Assembly: GCA_963790715.1 (NCBI GenBank)
Contig: CAWBPN010000018.1
Location: 1,054,001-1,118,000, forward strand
Length of the DNA: 64,000 nt
From: DCFW01 sp963790715
GTDB lineage: Bacteria > Bacteroidota > Bacteroidia > Bacteroidales > Bacteroidaceae
Reading direction: 5' to 3'
Shown here one piece after another: positions 44,850 to 55,479 of the stretch (position 1 is its first letter; every line of letters begins with the position of its first letter). The translations under genes were made by a program, and so were the position numbers. The notes under the pieces were generated by a model. It had not been told where the DNA came from. It saw nothing but the letters and a program-made list of their open reading frames with translations, and ran no database searches.

Positions 44850-47800
44850 ATGAGATATTATAAAGTTATATTTTCCTTTCTCTGTTTGTTGTGCAGTAGC
44901 GTCACTTTTGCACAACATTTAAATTCGGAGAAATCACTTTCTGTTATGGCGCAGACGTTTCGTCAAATACCTGATGAACAGAAATTAGCCGTATACTGGT
45001 ACTGGATGTCCGATAACATCTCTAAAGATGGAGTTATAAAAGATTTGTATGCAATGAAAAAAGCCGGTATAAACAGAGCTTATATCGGTAATATCGGCGG
45101 TCAAAATGTTCCTTACGGTAAAGTGAAATTGTTTTCTGATGAATGGTGGAATATTTTGCATACGGCATTAAAAACGGCTACAGACTTAAACATAGAGATA
45201 GGTATTTTTAATTGTCCGGGATGGAGCCAGTCCGGAGGTCCTTGGGTTAAACCTAGCCAATCTATGCGTTATCTCGCCTCAAAGCAAACAGTAGTAAAAG
45301 GACCTATTAAGTTTAATAAGAAACTCCCCGTTGTGAATGATGAAGCGCAAGATGTGAAAGTAATAGCTTATCCTTCAATCGAGAATAATGATTCCTTCGT
45401 TTCTCTTCAAGATATAAGTAAGGCTTATAGCATCGACTTGTTAAGTAAAAAACCTGAAATAGTTCGTAGTATCACCATACAAACAGTTCAAAAACCTGTA
45501 AAGACCGATGCAGAGTTATTTGTTAAGGAAAATGGCACATACCGTTCTTTATGTAAGTTTGAAATAGACAGAAGTAATCCTGCCATTAATGTAGGATTTG
45601 AGCCTTATGCACCTGTTGTAGTCTCTATTCCTGAAACTAAAGCGTCGGAGTTTCGTTTGGTAATAGGTAAAAATAATGCCGGAGCATTGAATAATGTTGA
45701 ACTTTCAGATGTACCTAAGGTTGAACGTTATCCTGAAAAAACATTGGCTAAAATGTTCCAAACGCCACACCCTATGTGGTATGATTATCTTTGGAGAACT
45801 CAGCCTTTAGTATCGGATGCTTCTACAATGATTCCTGCCGATAAGGTGGTTGATATTTCAAAGTATATGGATGCAAATGGTGTGCTGAATTGGAATGTAC
45901 CTAAAGGCAAATGGGTTATTATGCGTACAGTTATGGTACCTACAGGACAAACTAATGCACCGGCATCTCCTGAAGGTACGGGCTTGGAAATAGATAAAAT
46001 GAGTGCAAAGCATGTCGCTTCTCATTTTGATGCTTTCCTCGGTGAAATATTAAGAAGAATCCCTGCCGATGACAGAAAAACATTTCATGTAGTTGTTGAA
46101 GATAGCTATGAAACGGGAGGCTTGAACTGGACTGATACGATGATTCCCGATTTTATTAAACAATATGGATATGATCCTGTCCCTTATATTCCTGTATTGC
46201 AAGGTGTTGTTGTAGGGTCTGAAGATCAATCCGATCGTTTTTTATGGGATCTCCGTCGTTTGATAGCCGATAAAGTTTCTTATGAATATGTTGGTGGTTT
46301 GCGTGAAGTAAGCCATAAACATGGTCTAACAACATGGCTTGAGAATTATGGACATTGGGGATTCCCGGGAGAATTCCTGCAATATGGCGGACAATCCGAT
46401 GAAGTTGCAGGTGAGTTTTGGAGTACCGGAGATTTGGGAGATATAGAAAATAAGATAGCATCTTCTTGCGGACATATATATGGAAAGCCTAAAGTATGGG
46501 CTGAGTCGTTTACTTGCGGCGGTCCTGATTTTACTTATTATCCAGGTGGAATAAAACAACGTGGTGACCGTTTCTTTACCGAAGGCATCAATTCCACATT
46601 ACTTCATTTATATATAGAACAACCTGATGAAAGAGTACCGGGTATAAATGCTCCTTTCTGTACTGAGTTTAATCGTCATAATACATGGTTTTCCCAAATG
46701 GATGTGTTTGCCAAATATCTGAAACGTTGCAATTATATGTTGCAGCAAGGGAAATATGTAGCTGATGTTGCTTATTTCATAGGTGAAGATACACCTAAGA
46801 TGACAGGTATATGTGTGCCTGGATTACCAAAAGGTTATTCATTCGATTATATTAACAGTGAAGTATTGCTGAAAGATGCAACTGTTGAAGATGGCAAACT
46901 TACATTGAAAGGCGGCATGCAATACCGCGTGTTGGTACTTCCACCGCAAAATACAATGCGCCCCGAACTTCTTAGTAAGATAAAAGAGTTGGTAGATCAG
47001 GGATTGGTTATCTTAGGACCGGCTCCAACACACTCTCCAAGTTTACAAAATTATCCTAATGCCGATAAAGAAGTACGGGATATGGCAGAACAAATGTGGC
47101 AGACTTCAAACGGCTATAAAAAATGTGTTCCTTACGGTAAAGGTAGAGTATATAGTGATGCTTCATTGGAAGAGATTTTTGCTGATATGAATTTAGTACC
47201 TGATTTTCAAAGTGCCGATCCTTGTAATCCATTGCTTTTCATTCATCGTAAGCTGTCTGACAGTGATATTTATTTTATATCAAATCAAGGAGACAAAACA
47301 ATTAATTTTGATGCTTCTTTCCGCACAAAAGGAGAGACTCCTGAATTGTGGAATCCACAGACTGCTGAAATCAGAATGTTACCTGAATATAAATCATTGA
47401 GCCAGGCTACTCAAGTGCCAATGGCTTTGCAACCTTATGAAAGTGAATTTGTGGTCTTTAAAGCTTTGAAAGATTCGGCTATAGCAAATAAAGGTATTAA
47501 TTTTCCGATGAAAAATGTGATTACTGAGGTTAATAATCCATGGACAGTAACTTTTCAAGATGGCAGAGGTGGACCTGATAAACCGGTAGTATTTAATGAG
47601 TTATCGGATTGGTCGAAAAGTAATGACGATCAAATCAGATACTTTTCCGGAACTGCCACATATAGTACAACTTTCAAAATAAATAAAATGCCAAAGCTTC
47701 CGGTGTATATTGATTTAGGGAAGGTAATGGTTATGGCTAAAGTGAAGATAAACGGCAATTATGTCGGTGGCGTATGGACTGCTCCTTATCGTTTGAATAT

Positions 47801-48011
47801 CACAGATTATATTAAAAAGGGAGAAAACGAAGTGGAGATAGAAGTTGTTAATAATTGGAGGAATCGTCTTATTCGTGATAAGAGTATTCCTGAAGAGCAG
47901 CGAATAACATGGCAAACGTATAGCTATTTGAATAAAAATTCTTCTTTACAAAGTTCGGGTTTATTAGGCCCGGTGGAAATACAATCTTATGATTATGATA
48001 TAATTAAATGA
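44850..48011 (+). CDS. GH106 alpha-L-rhamnosidase-like enzyme
   Basis: A large exported enzyme of 1053 residues. The signal peptide (about 1-21) is followed by the GH106 start YWYWMSDNISKDGVIKDL, then GIFNCPGWSQSGGPWV and a long barrel region with FHVVVEDSYETGG, LENYGHWGFPGEFLQYGG and KVWAESFTCGGPDFTYYPGG. The C-terminal beta-sandwich (about 950-1050) contains VKINGNYVGGVWTAPYRLN. This is the second predicted alpha-L-rhamnosidase in the operon (GH78 is the first), which points to a glycan with two kinds of rhamnose linkage. Genes on both sides are 22-23 bases away. Confidence 0.85.
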   Translation: MRYYKVIFSFLCLLCSSVTFAQHLNSEKSLSVMAQTFRQIPDEQKLAVYWYWMSDNISKDGVIKDLYAMKKAGINRAYIGNIGGQNVPYGKVKLFSDEWWNILHTALKTATDLNIEIGIFNCPGWSQSGGPWVKPSQSMRYLASKQTVVKGPIKFNKKLPVVNDEAQDVKVIAYPSIENNDSFVSLQDISKAYSIDLLSKKPEIVRSITIQTVQKPVKTDAELFVKENGTYRSLCKFEIDRSNPAINVGFEPYAPVVVSIPETKASEFRLVIGKNNAGALNNVELSDVPKVERYPEKTLAKMFQTPHPMWYDYLWRTQPLVSDASTMIPADKVVDISKYMDANGVLNWNVPKGKWVIMRTVMVPTGQTNAPASPEGTGLEIDKMSAKHVASHFDAFLGEILRRIPADDRKTFHVVVEDSYETGGLNWTDTMIPDFIKQYGYDPVPYIPVLQGVVVGSEDQSDRFLWDLRRLIADKVSYEYVGGLREVSHKHGLTTWLENYGHWGFPGEFLQYGGQSDEVAGEFWSTGDLGDIENKIASSCGHIYGKPKVWAESFTCGGPDFTYYPGGIKQRGDRFFTEGINSTLLHLYIEQPDERVPGINAPFCTEFNRHNTWFSQMDVFAKYLKRCNYMLQQGKYVADVAYFIGEDTPKMTGICVPGLPKGYSFDYINSEVLLKDATVEDGKLTLKGGMQYRVLVLPPQNTMRPELLSKIKELVDQGLVILGPAPTHSPSLQNYPNADKEVRDMAEQMWQTSNGYKKCVPYGKGRVYSDASLEEIFADMNLVPDFQSADPCNPLLFIHRKLSDSDIYFISNQGDKTINFDASFRTKGETPELWNPQTAEIRMLPEYKSLSQATQVPMALQPYESEFVVFKALKDSAIANKGINFPMKNVITEVNNPWTVTFQDGRGGPDKPVVFNELSDWSKSNDDQIRYFSGTATYSTTFKINKMPKLPVYIDLGKVMVMAKVKINGNYVGGVWTAPYRLNITDYIKKGENEVEIEVVNNWRNRLIRDKSIPEEQRITWQTYSYLNKNSSLQSSGLLGPVEIQSYDYDIIK

Positions 48012-48033
48012 AAATGATTTATATTGTAATACT

Positions 48034-49845
48034 ATGATAAATAGAGGTCTAAAGCGATGTGCATTAATAGCTTTATCGTTATTATTTATATGCGGATTTG
48101 AGAATATATGTGCTCAACAGGTTAATAGTGACTATTGGGCGGCAACTGATGCATTAGGACGTAAGGTATGCGATTACAATAATGCCGGTAATAAGAAAAA
48201 AGATAAGTATGTTGCTCTCTTTTACTGGACATGGCATCAAGGTGATGATACTACATATAATGTAAAGAATATTACAGATATTGTTTGTAAATATCCTGAA
48301 GCAATGAAAGATTACAACCATCCGGCATGGGGTAAAAAACGTTCATGTTTTTATTGGGAGCAACCTTTGTTCGGATATTATCAGACTACAGATAAGTGGG
48401 TTCTTCGCAAACATGCCGAAATGCTTGCTGATGCGGGAGTAGATGCCGTGTTTTTTGATTGCACTAATGGGAATATTACATGGAAGGATTCATACGAAGC
48501 TTTAATGGAAACATGGGATAAAGCACAAAAAGACGGGGTTAAAGTTCCCAAGATTGTTTTTATGTTACCGTTCGGTTCTTCGTCAAATTCTCTTGAATCG
48601 TTAAGGCAACTATATAATGATGTTTATAAACCGGGTAGATATAAGAATTTGTGGTTTATGTGGAAGGGTAAACCATGTATTATGGCTTATTCCGATAATC
48701 TTACAGATTCGCAAACAGACAGGGAAATCGCTTCGTTTTTTACTTTTCGTCCCGGGCAACCGGATTATGTAAATGGCCCGACTCGCAATGACCAATGGGG
48801 ATGGCTTGAAATGTACCCCCAGCATGGATATGTTCATAAACCTGATGGCGGTTATGAAGAAGTGACGGTAGGCGTAGCTCAAAATGCAAATCCTTTAAGC
48901 AAGGGTCATTGCAGTGCATTTAATTTAAAAGATGCTTATGGACGTAATTTTAGTGTACGTAACGGATTTGATCCGCGTATAGACGGTTATTTGTATGGTT
49001 GGAACTTTTCCGAACAATGGGACCGCGCTTTTGAACTTAATCCTGAACTCGTATTTGTAACCGGATGGAATGAATACATAGCTGGACAATGGCTCCCGAA
49101 AGATGGATGGACAGGCAATCCGTTTTCATTCGTTGATGAATATAATTGGAATTGCAGTCGTGATATAGAACCGAATAAGGGATGGGGTGACAAAGGAGAT
49201 GTGTATTATTTGCAATTGGTAGACAGAATCCGAAAATTTAAAGGAATGGATAAGCCTGAATCCGTTTCAAAAGCAAAAAAGATTCATATAAATAAATTGG
49301 AAGATTGGAAAGGTGTTGAGCCTTATTTCGCTTCTTATAAAGGAAATACCATGCAAAGAAACCATCGCGGACGCGGTAATACATATTATATTAATAATTC
49401 CGGACGTAATGATATAATCGGCGCTAAGGTAGCGAGGGATACAGATAACATTTATTTTTATGTGAAGACGGAGGATAAACTTACTTCTCCCAAGGGCAAG
49501 AATTGGATGATGTTGCTGTTGGATGTTGACCGTGATAAATCTACAGGTTGGAACGGTTATGATTATATTGTTAATAGAATAAGTCCTGAAAACGGAGAAG
49601 TAATAATAGAGAAGAATTACAAAGGCAAATGGATATGGGAACAAGTAGGCAGGAGTAAATATTTTATGAAAAATAATGTTCTTGTTTTTTCGATACCTCG
49701 TAGATTATTACATTTGGACAATCGTTCGTTGAATATTGAATTCAAGTGGAATGACAATATGCAGGACGAAGGAAATATTATGGATTTCTATGTCGACGGC
49801 GACACAGCTCCAGGCGGACGTTTCAATTTTGTTTATAAGGAATAA
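48034..49845 (+). CDS. GH71/GH99-like putative glycoside hydrolase with CBM9-like C terminus
   Basis: A 603-residue exported protein. After a signal peptide (about 1-28) comes YVALFYWTWHQGDD, then WEQPLFGYYQTTDKWVLRKH and MLADAGVDAVFFDCTNGN, a pattern seen in GH71/GH99-related TIM-barrel proteins; later FVTGWNEYIAGQW suggests a catalytic Glu in the barrel. The last 150 residues (from about 420) form a CBM9/DOMON-like beta-sandwich (DTDNIYFYVKTEDKL, MMLLLDVDRDKSTGW). No characterised specificity is recognised. The position in the operon implies action on the same plant glycan. Confidence 0.65.
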   Translation: MINRGLKRCALIALSLLFICGFENICAQQVNSDYWAATDALGRKVCDYNNAGNKKKDKYVALFYWTWHQGDDTTYNVKNITDIVCKYPEAMKDYNHPAWGKKRSCFYWEQPLFGYYQTTDKWVLRKHAEMLADAGVDAVFFDCTNGNITWKDSYEALMETWDKAQKDGVKVPKIVFMLPFGSSSNSLESLRQLYNDVYKPGRYKNLWFMWKGKPCIMAYSDNLTDSQTDREIASFFTFRPGQPDYVNGPTRNDQWGWLEMYPQHGYVHKPDGGYEEVTVGVAQNANPLSKGHCSAFNLKDAYGRNFSVRNGFDPRIDGYLYGWNFSEQWDRAFELNPELVFVTGWNEYIAGQWLPKDGWTGNPFSFVDEYNWNCSRDIEPNKGWGDKGDVYYLQLVDRIRKFKGMDKPESVSKAKKIHINKLEDWKGVEPYFASYKGNTMQRNHRGRGNTYYINNSGRNDIIGAKVARDTDNIYFYVKTEDKLTSPKGKNWMMLLLDVDRDKSTGWNGYDYIVNRISPENGEVIIEKNYKGKWIWEQVGRSKYFMKNNVLVFSIPRRLLHLDNRSLNIEFKWNDNMQDEGNIMDFYVDGDTAPGGRFNFVYKE

Positions 49846-49857
49846 ATATATATGTAT

Positions 49858-51684
49858 ATGAAAAGGTTATATAGCTTCATTATTTGTTTATTGTTTGTTC
49901 ATTTAGGCATTTGTGCATCTACGGACGTTATACCACGTCCTGAATATCCACGTCCACAATTTGAGAGGTCGAATTGGATAAATTTGAACGGCGAGTGGAC
50001 TTATGCTTTCGATTTCGGAGGTTCGGGAAAAGACAAAAATTGGCAGTCGGCGACAAAATTTGATAACATAATTACAGTCCCGTTTTGCCCTGAGAGTAAA
50101 TTATCCGGAGTGGAACATAAGGATTTTATCAATGAGATGTGGTATCAACGTTACATTTCCATTCCTGCTAATTGGAAAGACAAGGAGATCATGCTGAACT
50201 TTGGAGCTGTTTATTATGAGGCGAATATATATATTGACGGTCAATTTGTAAATAGCCATTTAGGTGGTAGTTCTTCTTTTGCAGTAAACATAACAAATTA
50301 TGTAACTCCCGGTAAGACTCATAATTTAGTAATATGTGTAAAGGATGATTTAAGGTCAGGAAAACAACCCGGAGGCAAGCAATGCTTTAATTATTTCTCA
50401 AAGGAATGTTCATATACCCGTACAACAGGTATATGGCAAACAGTATGGATGGAGGCAGCTGCTCCGGAAGGTTTAAAGTCGGTATATGCATGTCCCGACA
50501 TAGATCAACATCAATTGGTCATTCACCCGCAGTTTTACCATGAATCTGATAATACTTTGGCGGTTTCCTTATTAGACGGTCAAAAAGTAGTTTCTTCAAA
50601 ATCAGTAAAGTGTGGAAGCAATGACATTGTTGTTTTACCTATAAAGGGGATGAAGTTGTGGAGTCCTGAATCTCCATTTTTATATAATATCATTTATAAG
50701 ATAACGGATAAATCGGGAACAGTCATTGATGAGGTGAAGTCGTATGCCGGAATGCGTAAAATTTCTACCGAAAACGGATATTTCTATTTAAATAACAAAC
50801 CTTATTATCAACGTTTGGTATTGGATCAAGGTTTCTATCCTGAAGGAATATGGACAGCCCCAACGGATGAGGCTTTAAAGAAAGATATAGAACTAGGTAA
50901 AGATGCAGGTTTCAACGGAGCACGTACACACCAAAAAGCATTTGAAGACAGATATTTCTATTGGGCGGACAAGTTAGGTTATATTACGTATGCAGAATCT
51001 CCAAGTTGGGGGTTAAACGTTAATGATGAGACTGCTGCCCGCAATTTTATCGGAGAATGGAGTGAAATAGTTACCGACAGACGTAACCATCCTTCGATAA
51101 TAACATGGACACCGTTTAATGAGACATGGGATTGCCAACCGGGAACTTATATACGTTTGATGACTGATATTTACCATATAACAAAAGCCATAGATCCTAC
51201 TCGTCCGATAAATGATTCAAGTGGCGATGGACATGTGATGACAGATATTTGGAGCGTGCATAATTATGAACGTGACCCTGAGAAGTTAGTTGAAGAATTG
51301 ACGTTTAAAGACGGTCAGGAGCCATATCGCAATCAACCTGAAAAGAAGTTCTTATCCCATTATGAAGGGCAACCGTATGTGGTTGATGAGTTCGGAGGCT
51401 TACCATGGATAAGAGCACAGGATCGCAAGGACTCCTGGGGATATGGGAGTGAATTTAAAGATATGGAAGAATACTATAAGTGTTTGGAAAAAGAAGTAGA
51501 TGCTTTAAAATCATGTAAACATGTTTGTGGCTTTTGTTATACCCAACTTACTGATGTTGAGCAGGAGAAAAATGGTATTTATTATTACAATCGTGAGTCG
51601 AAATTCGATATAAAGCGAATTAAAGCAATATTTGAACGAATACCGAACGACATTACAGTGAAGAACTTAAACTTCGGTAAATAA
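49858..51684 (+). CDS. GH2 beta-galactosidase-like enzyme
   Basis: Last gene of the plus-strand enzyme series: 608 residues from the ATG at 49858 (MKRLYSFIICLLFVHLGI); an earlier ATG at 49852 adds two residues. The sugar-binding domain has PEYPRPQFERSNWINLNGEW and MWYQRYISIPANW; the barrel contains VLDQGFYPEGIWTAPTDEA, the acid/base WTPFNETWDC and the nucleophile region YVVDEFGGLPWI. Beta-galactosidase or a related exo-activity is likely. It is separated from the regulator by about 115 bases containing a promoter. Confidence 0.82.
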   Translation: MKRLYSFIICLLFVHLGICASTDVIPRPEYPRPQFERSNWINLNGEWTYAFDFGGSGKDKNWQSATKFDNIITVPFCPESKLSGVEHKDFINEMWYQRYISIPANWKDKEIMLNFGAVYYEANIYIDGQFVNSHLGGSSSFAVNITNYVTPGKTHNLVICVKDDLRSGKQPGGKQCFNYFSKECSYTRTTGIWQTVWMEAAAPEGLKSVYACPDIDQHQLVIHPQFYHESDNTLAVSLLDGQKVVSSKSVKCGSNDIVVLPIKGMKLWSPESPFLYNIIYKITDKSGTVIDEVKSYAGMRKISTENGYFYLNNKPYYQRLVLDQGFYPEGIWTAPTDEALKKDIELGKDAGFNGARTHQKAFEDRYFYWADKLGYITYAESPSWGLNVNDETAARNFIGEWSEIVTDRRNHPSIITWTPFNETWDCQPGTYIRLMTDIYHITKAIDPTRPINDSSGDGHVMTDIWSVHNYERDPEKLVEELTFKDGQEPYRNQPEKKFLSHYEGQPYVVDEFGGLPWIRAQDRKDSWGYGSEFKDMEEYYKCLEKEVDALKSCKHVCGFCYTQLTDVEQEKNGIYYYNRESKFDIKRIKAIFERIPNDITVKNLNFGK

Positions 51685-51754
51685 AAGCAAACATTATAAG
51701 GAACGTTTTAGATTAATTTATCGTAGAATATAGCCATGGGTAGTAATAAAGTTT

Positions 51755-51762
51755 TATTTTTG
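51755..51762 (+). promoter_or_regulatory. Hybrid regulator promoter -7 box
   Basis: TATTTTTG, 37 bases before the ATG at 51800. It shows the regulator is transcribed separately and excludes the earlier in-frame GTG at 51773. Confidence 0.55.
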
Positions 51763-51799
51763 TGCTGTAATAGTGATTTTATTGTATAAAGAAACTGCT

Positions 51800-54700
51800 A
51801 TGAAATCTAATATAGTTGAAAGATATTTATTACTTAATATATTCTTCTTCTTATTCATTGTTAGAGGAGAAGCTCAACCGTACCAGCAATATTCTGCCGG
51901 TATGGAACTGTCCAACTTGCATGTACAGGATATAGCTCAAGACAGTTTGGGATATATCTGGATGGCAACGGCCAGAGGACTTGATCGTTTGGATGGATAT
52001 GACCAACCGTATTTCTTTTTGAATAAATCGGATAATGTTTCTTTATCTAATGATAATGTATGCAAACTTTTTGTTTCCAGATGTGGGTATCTATATGTTT
52101 TCACAAGATGGGGAATTAATATTTACAACAGATCCGGCGGTAATTTCATAAGATTAAAGGATATCAGCGGTAATTACTATTCCGGATGTGTCGAGCAAGA
52201 TTTAGACGGGAGAATATGGGTTAGCCCCAATTCTTCATCCACTTTGTCTTATGTCGATAATAAATCGGGCTTAATTCACAGTTTGCGAATGCCTCAGATT
52301 AATAAACCGATAAGTCAATTGTGTTGCGATGACAGAGGACTATTGTGGATAATCATGGAAAAGAGAATAATTATATTTAATCCTCATTTTCGTAAGATTG
52401 TTGCTCAAATCAATAATAGTGATATTAAACAGCTGTTTAAAGGACCACAGAAAAATACTTTATACGGTATAACCACATCTAATGAAATAATTCTTATTAA
52501 TTCAGTAACAAGGGGAACGATAGGGTTACCGTTATTCATGTCAAAAAACAATATAGAAAAAGCCGGAGTAACTGCCGATCGCAGAATCTATTTTTTGACT
52601 AAGGATATACAGTTTTATATCTATGATAAAAAGACGCATTCTTTTAATTATCGAAATATTGAAGGTATTAATAATGTATATAACATTACATCAATCTTTG
52701 TTGACAGACAATCTAATATATGGATAGGTACATTTGAGGAAGGATATAAATTCATACCTTTAACCACGCACCTTTTTGATGTCGATGAGGCATTATCTAA
52801 TCATTTCAGAAATGAATTCGTAACATTCCTTACCGGAGACGGACAAAATAAAATGTGGATTGCTACTCGACACAAGGGATTATGGGAATTTGACAGGCAA
52901 AACGGTTCGGTGAAAATGTTGCTGAATTTAGGGCTGAAGAGTGAAGTTTCTGCAATAGAATGTTGCTTTTATGATTCTCAAAAGAGATTATGGGTGGCCA
53001 CGGCCGACGCAGTATATTGTTATAATGTATCGCATGGCGCATCGCTGATAAAAAAATATGATAATCTTCGAAGTTCCCGCTATATTACGGAAGACAGGCA
53101 GGGGAATATTTGGGGTATATGTAATGGCAACGGTGGAATATGGAAGATAACCGGGGATATGAAGACTGCCATGTTGAGGCCTTTTGCCTCTTCAATAGCG
53201 TTTTCATCTAACGTTACTTATTTTATGCAGATGCGATGCAATAAGTATGTATTTTCTATTTTTGGCGATAATGTTTATTTGGTCGATTCGCGAGGTACGG
53301 TGAAACCTTTATTTGATAAAATAGAGCCTTCAAGTTCCACTTTTCTGAAATCGGTTATATATATTTTTGAAGACTCTAAGGGAATTTTATGGCTTGGCAC
53401 TTACGGATGCGGGTTGATGCGTTATGATATATTGCATCATATCAAGACGATATACACGATGGAAAACGGGCTACCAAGTAATGATGTGCTGGCAATAACT
53501 GAAGATAAAACAGGCCATATTTGGATGAGCACATCTTTCGGATTATCCAAAATAATAGGAAACGGTCAGTTTATCAATTATTTTACCGAAGACGGCCTTT
53601 TAGGAAATCAATATCATGAACGCTCTGTGTATTCAAGTCGTGGAATGCTTTATTTTACCGGAAACCATGGAATTACCTCATTCAGACCTGAGATGATTTA
53701 TGCCATGCACGGAAATATACCCCTTATTATAGAAAGCCTTGTAACCGATAATAAAAAATATATACCATGCGGCAATTTGTCTAAAAAAATAAATCTCAGC
53801 TATAAAGAAAATTCTTTTACAATATCGTTTTTAGGTTTTGACTACGCTTCAGCAAAAAATTTACGATACAGTTATATGTTAGAAGGATATGATAAGTATT
53901 GGAGCATCCCGTCAACTTCTCGTATGGCTAAATTCACCAATGTCCCGGATGGCACTTATAAGTTCAAGGTTAGAGTATGTAACAATGAAGGATTGTGGTA
54001 TTGTAAGACGGTAAGTCTGAAAATTGTTGTTCCGCCTGCTCCATGGAAAACTTGGTGGGCAATTTTGATTTATATAATAGTTGCAGCAGGCCTGGTTTTT
54101 TTGGTTCTTAGATTTTATATCAATTATACTGTTGATAAGGAAAAAATAAAATTATCCGCAAATACTCTTCAAAAAGAGAGAGAATTGAACCAGGCGAAAA
54201 TTAATTTCTTTGAAAATGTTTCTCATGAATTCAGAACACCTTTGGGGTTAATTTATGCACCTTATTGCGAATTGTCGAAAGAGAAGGACTTTTCCGATAA
54301 AGAAAAATTTTATATGTCTCTGATTGGTGCCAATATAAAAAGGTTGATGGCATTAGTGGAGCAAATACTTAATTTCTCCCATTTGAGTAGTGAAACTCTA
54401 TCATTGAAGGTAAATATAACGGATATTGTGTCTTTTATTAAAGAGATAATGGAACGTTTTCAGGGAGAAAATAAGGAAAAGAACATAATAACTTCTTTCT
54501 CAACAAAATACGAGCAACTGCTGATGCTGGTTGATAAGGATAAGTTAGATAAGATACTGTCAAATTTATTGTCGAATGCGTTTAAATATACTCCGGTAAA
54601 TGGTGAAATAGTTGTGTCGATGGATGTAATGCTTTGTGATGATGTTCAGAAAATATATAATCCTGATATAAAGATGATAGCTTCAAAGTATGTCCAAATT

Positions 54701-55441
54701 TCCGTAAAAGATGATGGTGTAGGTGTTGAAGAAAGTGAAATAGGAAATATATTTGACCGCTTTTATCGTAGTAGCAATAAAAATAATACTTCTGTTGTCG
54801 GAAGTGGAATAGGTTTATATTATATAAAGTGTTTAATCATAAAGCATAAAGGGTTTATAAAAGCGGAGCGTAATATTGGCAAAGGCATGACTTTCAGATT
54901 TTGCCTTCCTTTGGATATGGATGTTTATGAAGCATCTGAAATGACAAATGGAGATGTGAAAGGATGGGCTGATGACATTAGTGCAAATACGTTTGAATAT
55001 AACGGTGATAAATCCATGAATAATAGCACAGCTGAGGATAAGCCTCAATTACTTATTATAGAAGATGAGCCGAATCTTCAATTATTTTTAGGTAATTTGT
55101 TGCAGCCGCATTATTCCGTACAGAAAGCCTTTGACGGAAAAGAAGGATTGGATAAGGCTTTTGATATTATCCCCGATATTATTCTGACAGACATTATGAT
55201 GCCATTGATGAATGGCTATGAATTATGTAATGAAGTTAAGAATGATATACGTACATGCCATATTCCGGTTATAATGTTAACTGCTAAAAGTAATATAAGT
55301 GAACAGATAGAAGGAATGAATACTGGCGCTGATGTATATATACCGAAGCCTTTTAACCCGGATTATTTACTATCGGTTATACAAGGAACTCTTAAAAACA
55401 GAGAGCGTATGCAACATCAAATTGTAAATAATACCCAATAA
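51800..55441 (+). CDS. Hybrid two-component sensor/regulator (HTCS), lacking its fused DNA-binding domain
   Basis: Inner-membrane sensor of a glycan locus. From the ATG at 51800 it has 1213 residues: signal peptide; two periplasmic seven-bladed propellers (GYIWMATARGLDRLDGY near the start and further Reg_prop repeats to about 660); a Y_Y_Y domain (SYMLEGYDKYWSIP); a membrane helix near 750; a histidine kinase with NVSHEFRTPLG (His809) and ATPase motifs VSVKDDGVGVEES and VVGSGIGLYYIK; and a receiver domain with ILTDIMMPLMNGYE (Asp1131). HTCS proteins normally end in an AraC-type domain; here the frame stops at 55441 and that domain follows in another frame. Confidence 0.9.
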   Translation: MKSNIVERYLLLNIFFFLFIVRGEAQPYQQYSAGMELSNLHVQDIAQDSLGYIWMATARGLDRLDGYDQPYFFLNKSDNVSLSNDNVCKLFVSRCGYLYVFTRWGINIYNRSGGNFIRLKDISGNYYSGCVEQDLDGRIWVSPNSSSTLSYVDNKSGLIHSLRMPQINKPISQLCCDDRGLLWIIMEKRIIIFNPHFRKIVAQINNSDIKQLFKGPQKNTLYGITTSNEIILINSVTRGTIGLPLFMSKNNIEKAGVTADRRIYFLTKDIQFYIYDKKTHSFNYRNIEGINNVYNITSIFVDRQSNIWIGTFEEGYKFIPLTTHLFDVDEALSNHFRNEFVTFLTGDGQNKMWIATRHKGLWEFDRQNGSVKMLLNLGLKSEVSAIECCFYDSQKRLWVATADAVYCYNVSHGASLIKKYDNLRSSRYITEDRQGNIWGICNGNGGIWKITGDMKTAMLRPFASSIAFSSNVTYFMQMRCNKYVFSIFGDNVYLVDSRGTVKPLFDKIEPSSSTFLKSVIYIFEDSKGILWLGTYGCGLMRYDILHHIKTIYTMENGLPSNDVLAITEDKTGHIWMSTSFGLSKIIGNGQFINYFTEDGLLGNQYHERSVYSSRGMLYFTGNHGITSFRPEMIYAMHGNIPLIIESLVTDNKKYIPCGNLSKKINLSYKENSFTISFLGFDYASAKNLRYSYMLEGYDKYWSIPSTSRMAKFTNVPDGTYKFKVRVCNNEGLWYCKTVSLKIVVPPAPWKTWWAILIYIIVAAGLVFLVLRFYINYTVDKEKIKLSANTLQKERELNQAKINFFENVSHEFRTPLGLIYAPYCELSKEKDFSDKEKFYMSLIGANIKRLMALVEQILNFSHLSSETLSLKVNITDIVSFIKEIMERFQGENKEKNIITSFSTKYEQLLMLVDKDKLDKILSNLLSNAFKYTPVNGEIVVSMDVMLCDDVQKIYNPDIKMIASKYVQISVKDDGVGVEESEIGNIFDRFYRSSNKNNTSVVGSGIGLYYIKCLIIKHKGFIKAERNIGKGMTFRFCLPLDMDVYEASEMTNGDVKGWADDISANTFEYNGDKSMNNSTAEDKPQLLIIEDEPNLQLFLGNLLQPHYSVQKAFDGKEGLDKAFDIIPDIILTDIMMPLMNGYELCNEVKNDIRTCHIPVIMLTAKSNISEQIEGMNTGADVYIPKPFNPDYLLSVIQGTLKNRERMQHQIVNNTQ

Positions 55442-55479
55442 CAAATAAAGAGGAAGAACCGGTAAATAATCTTAGCAAG

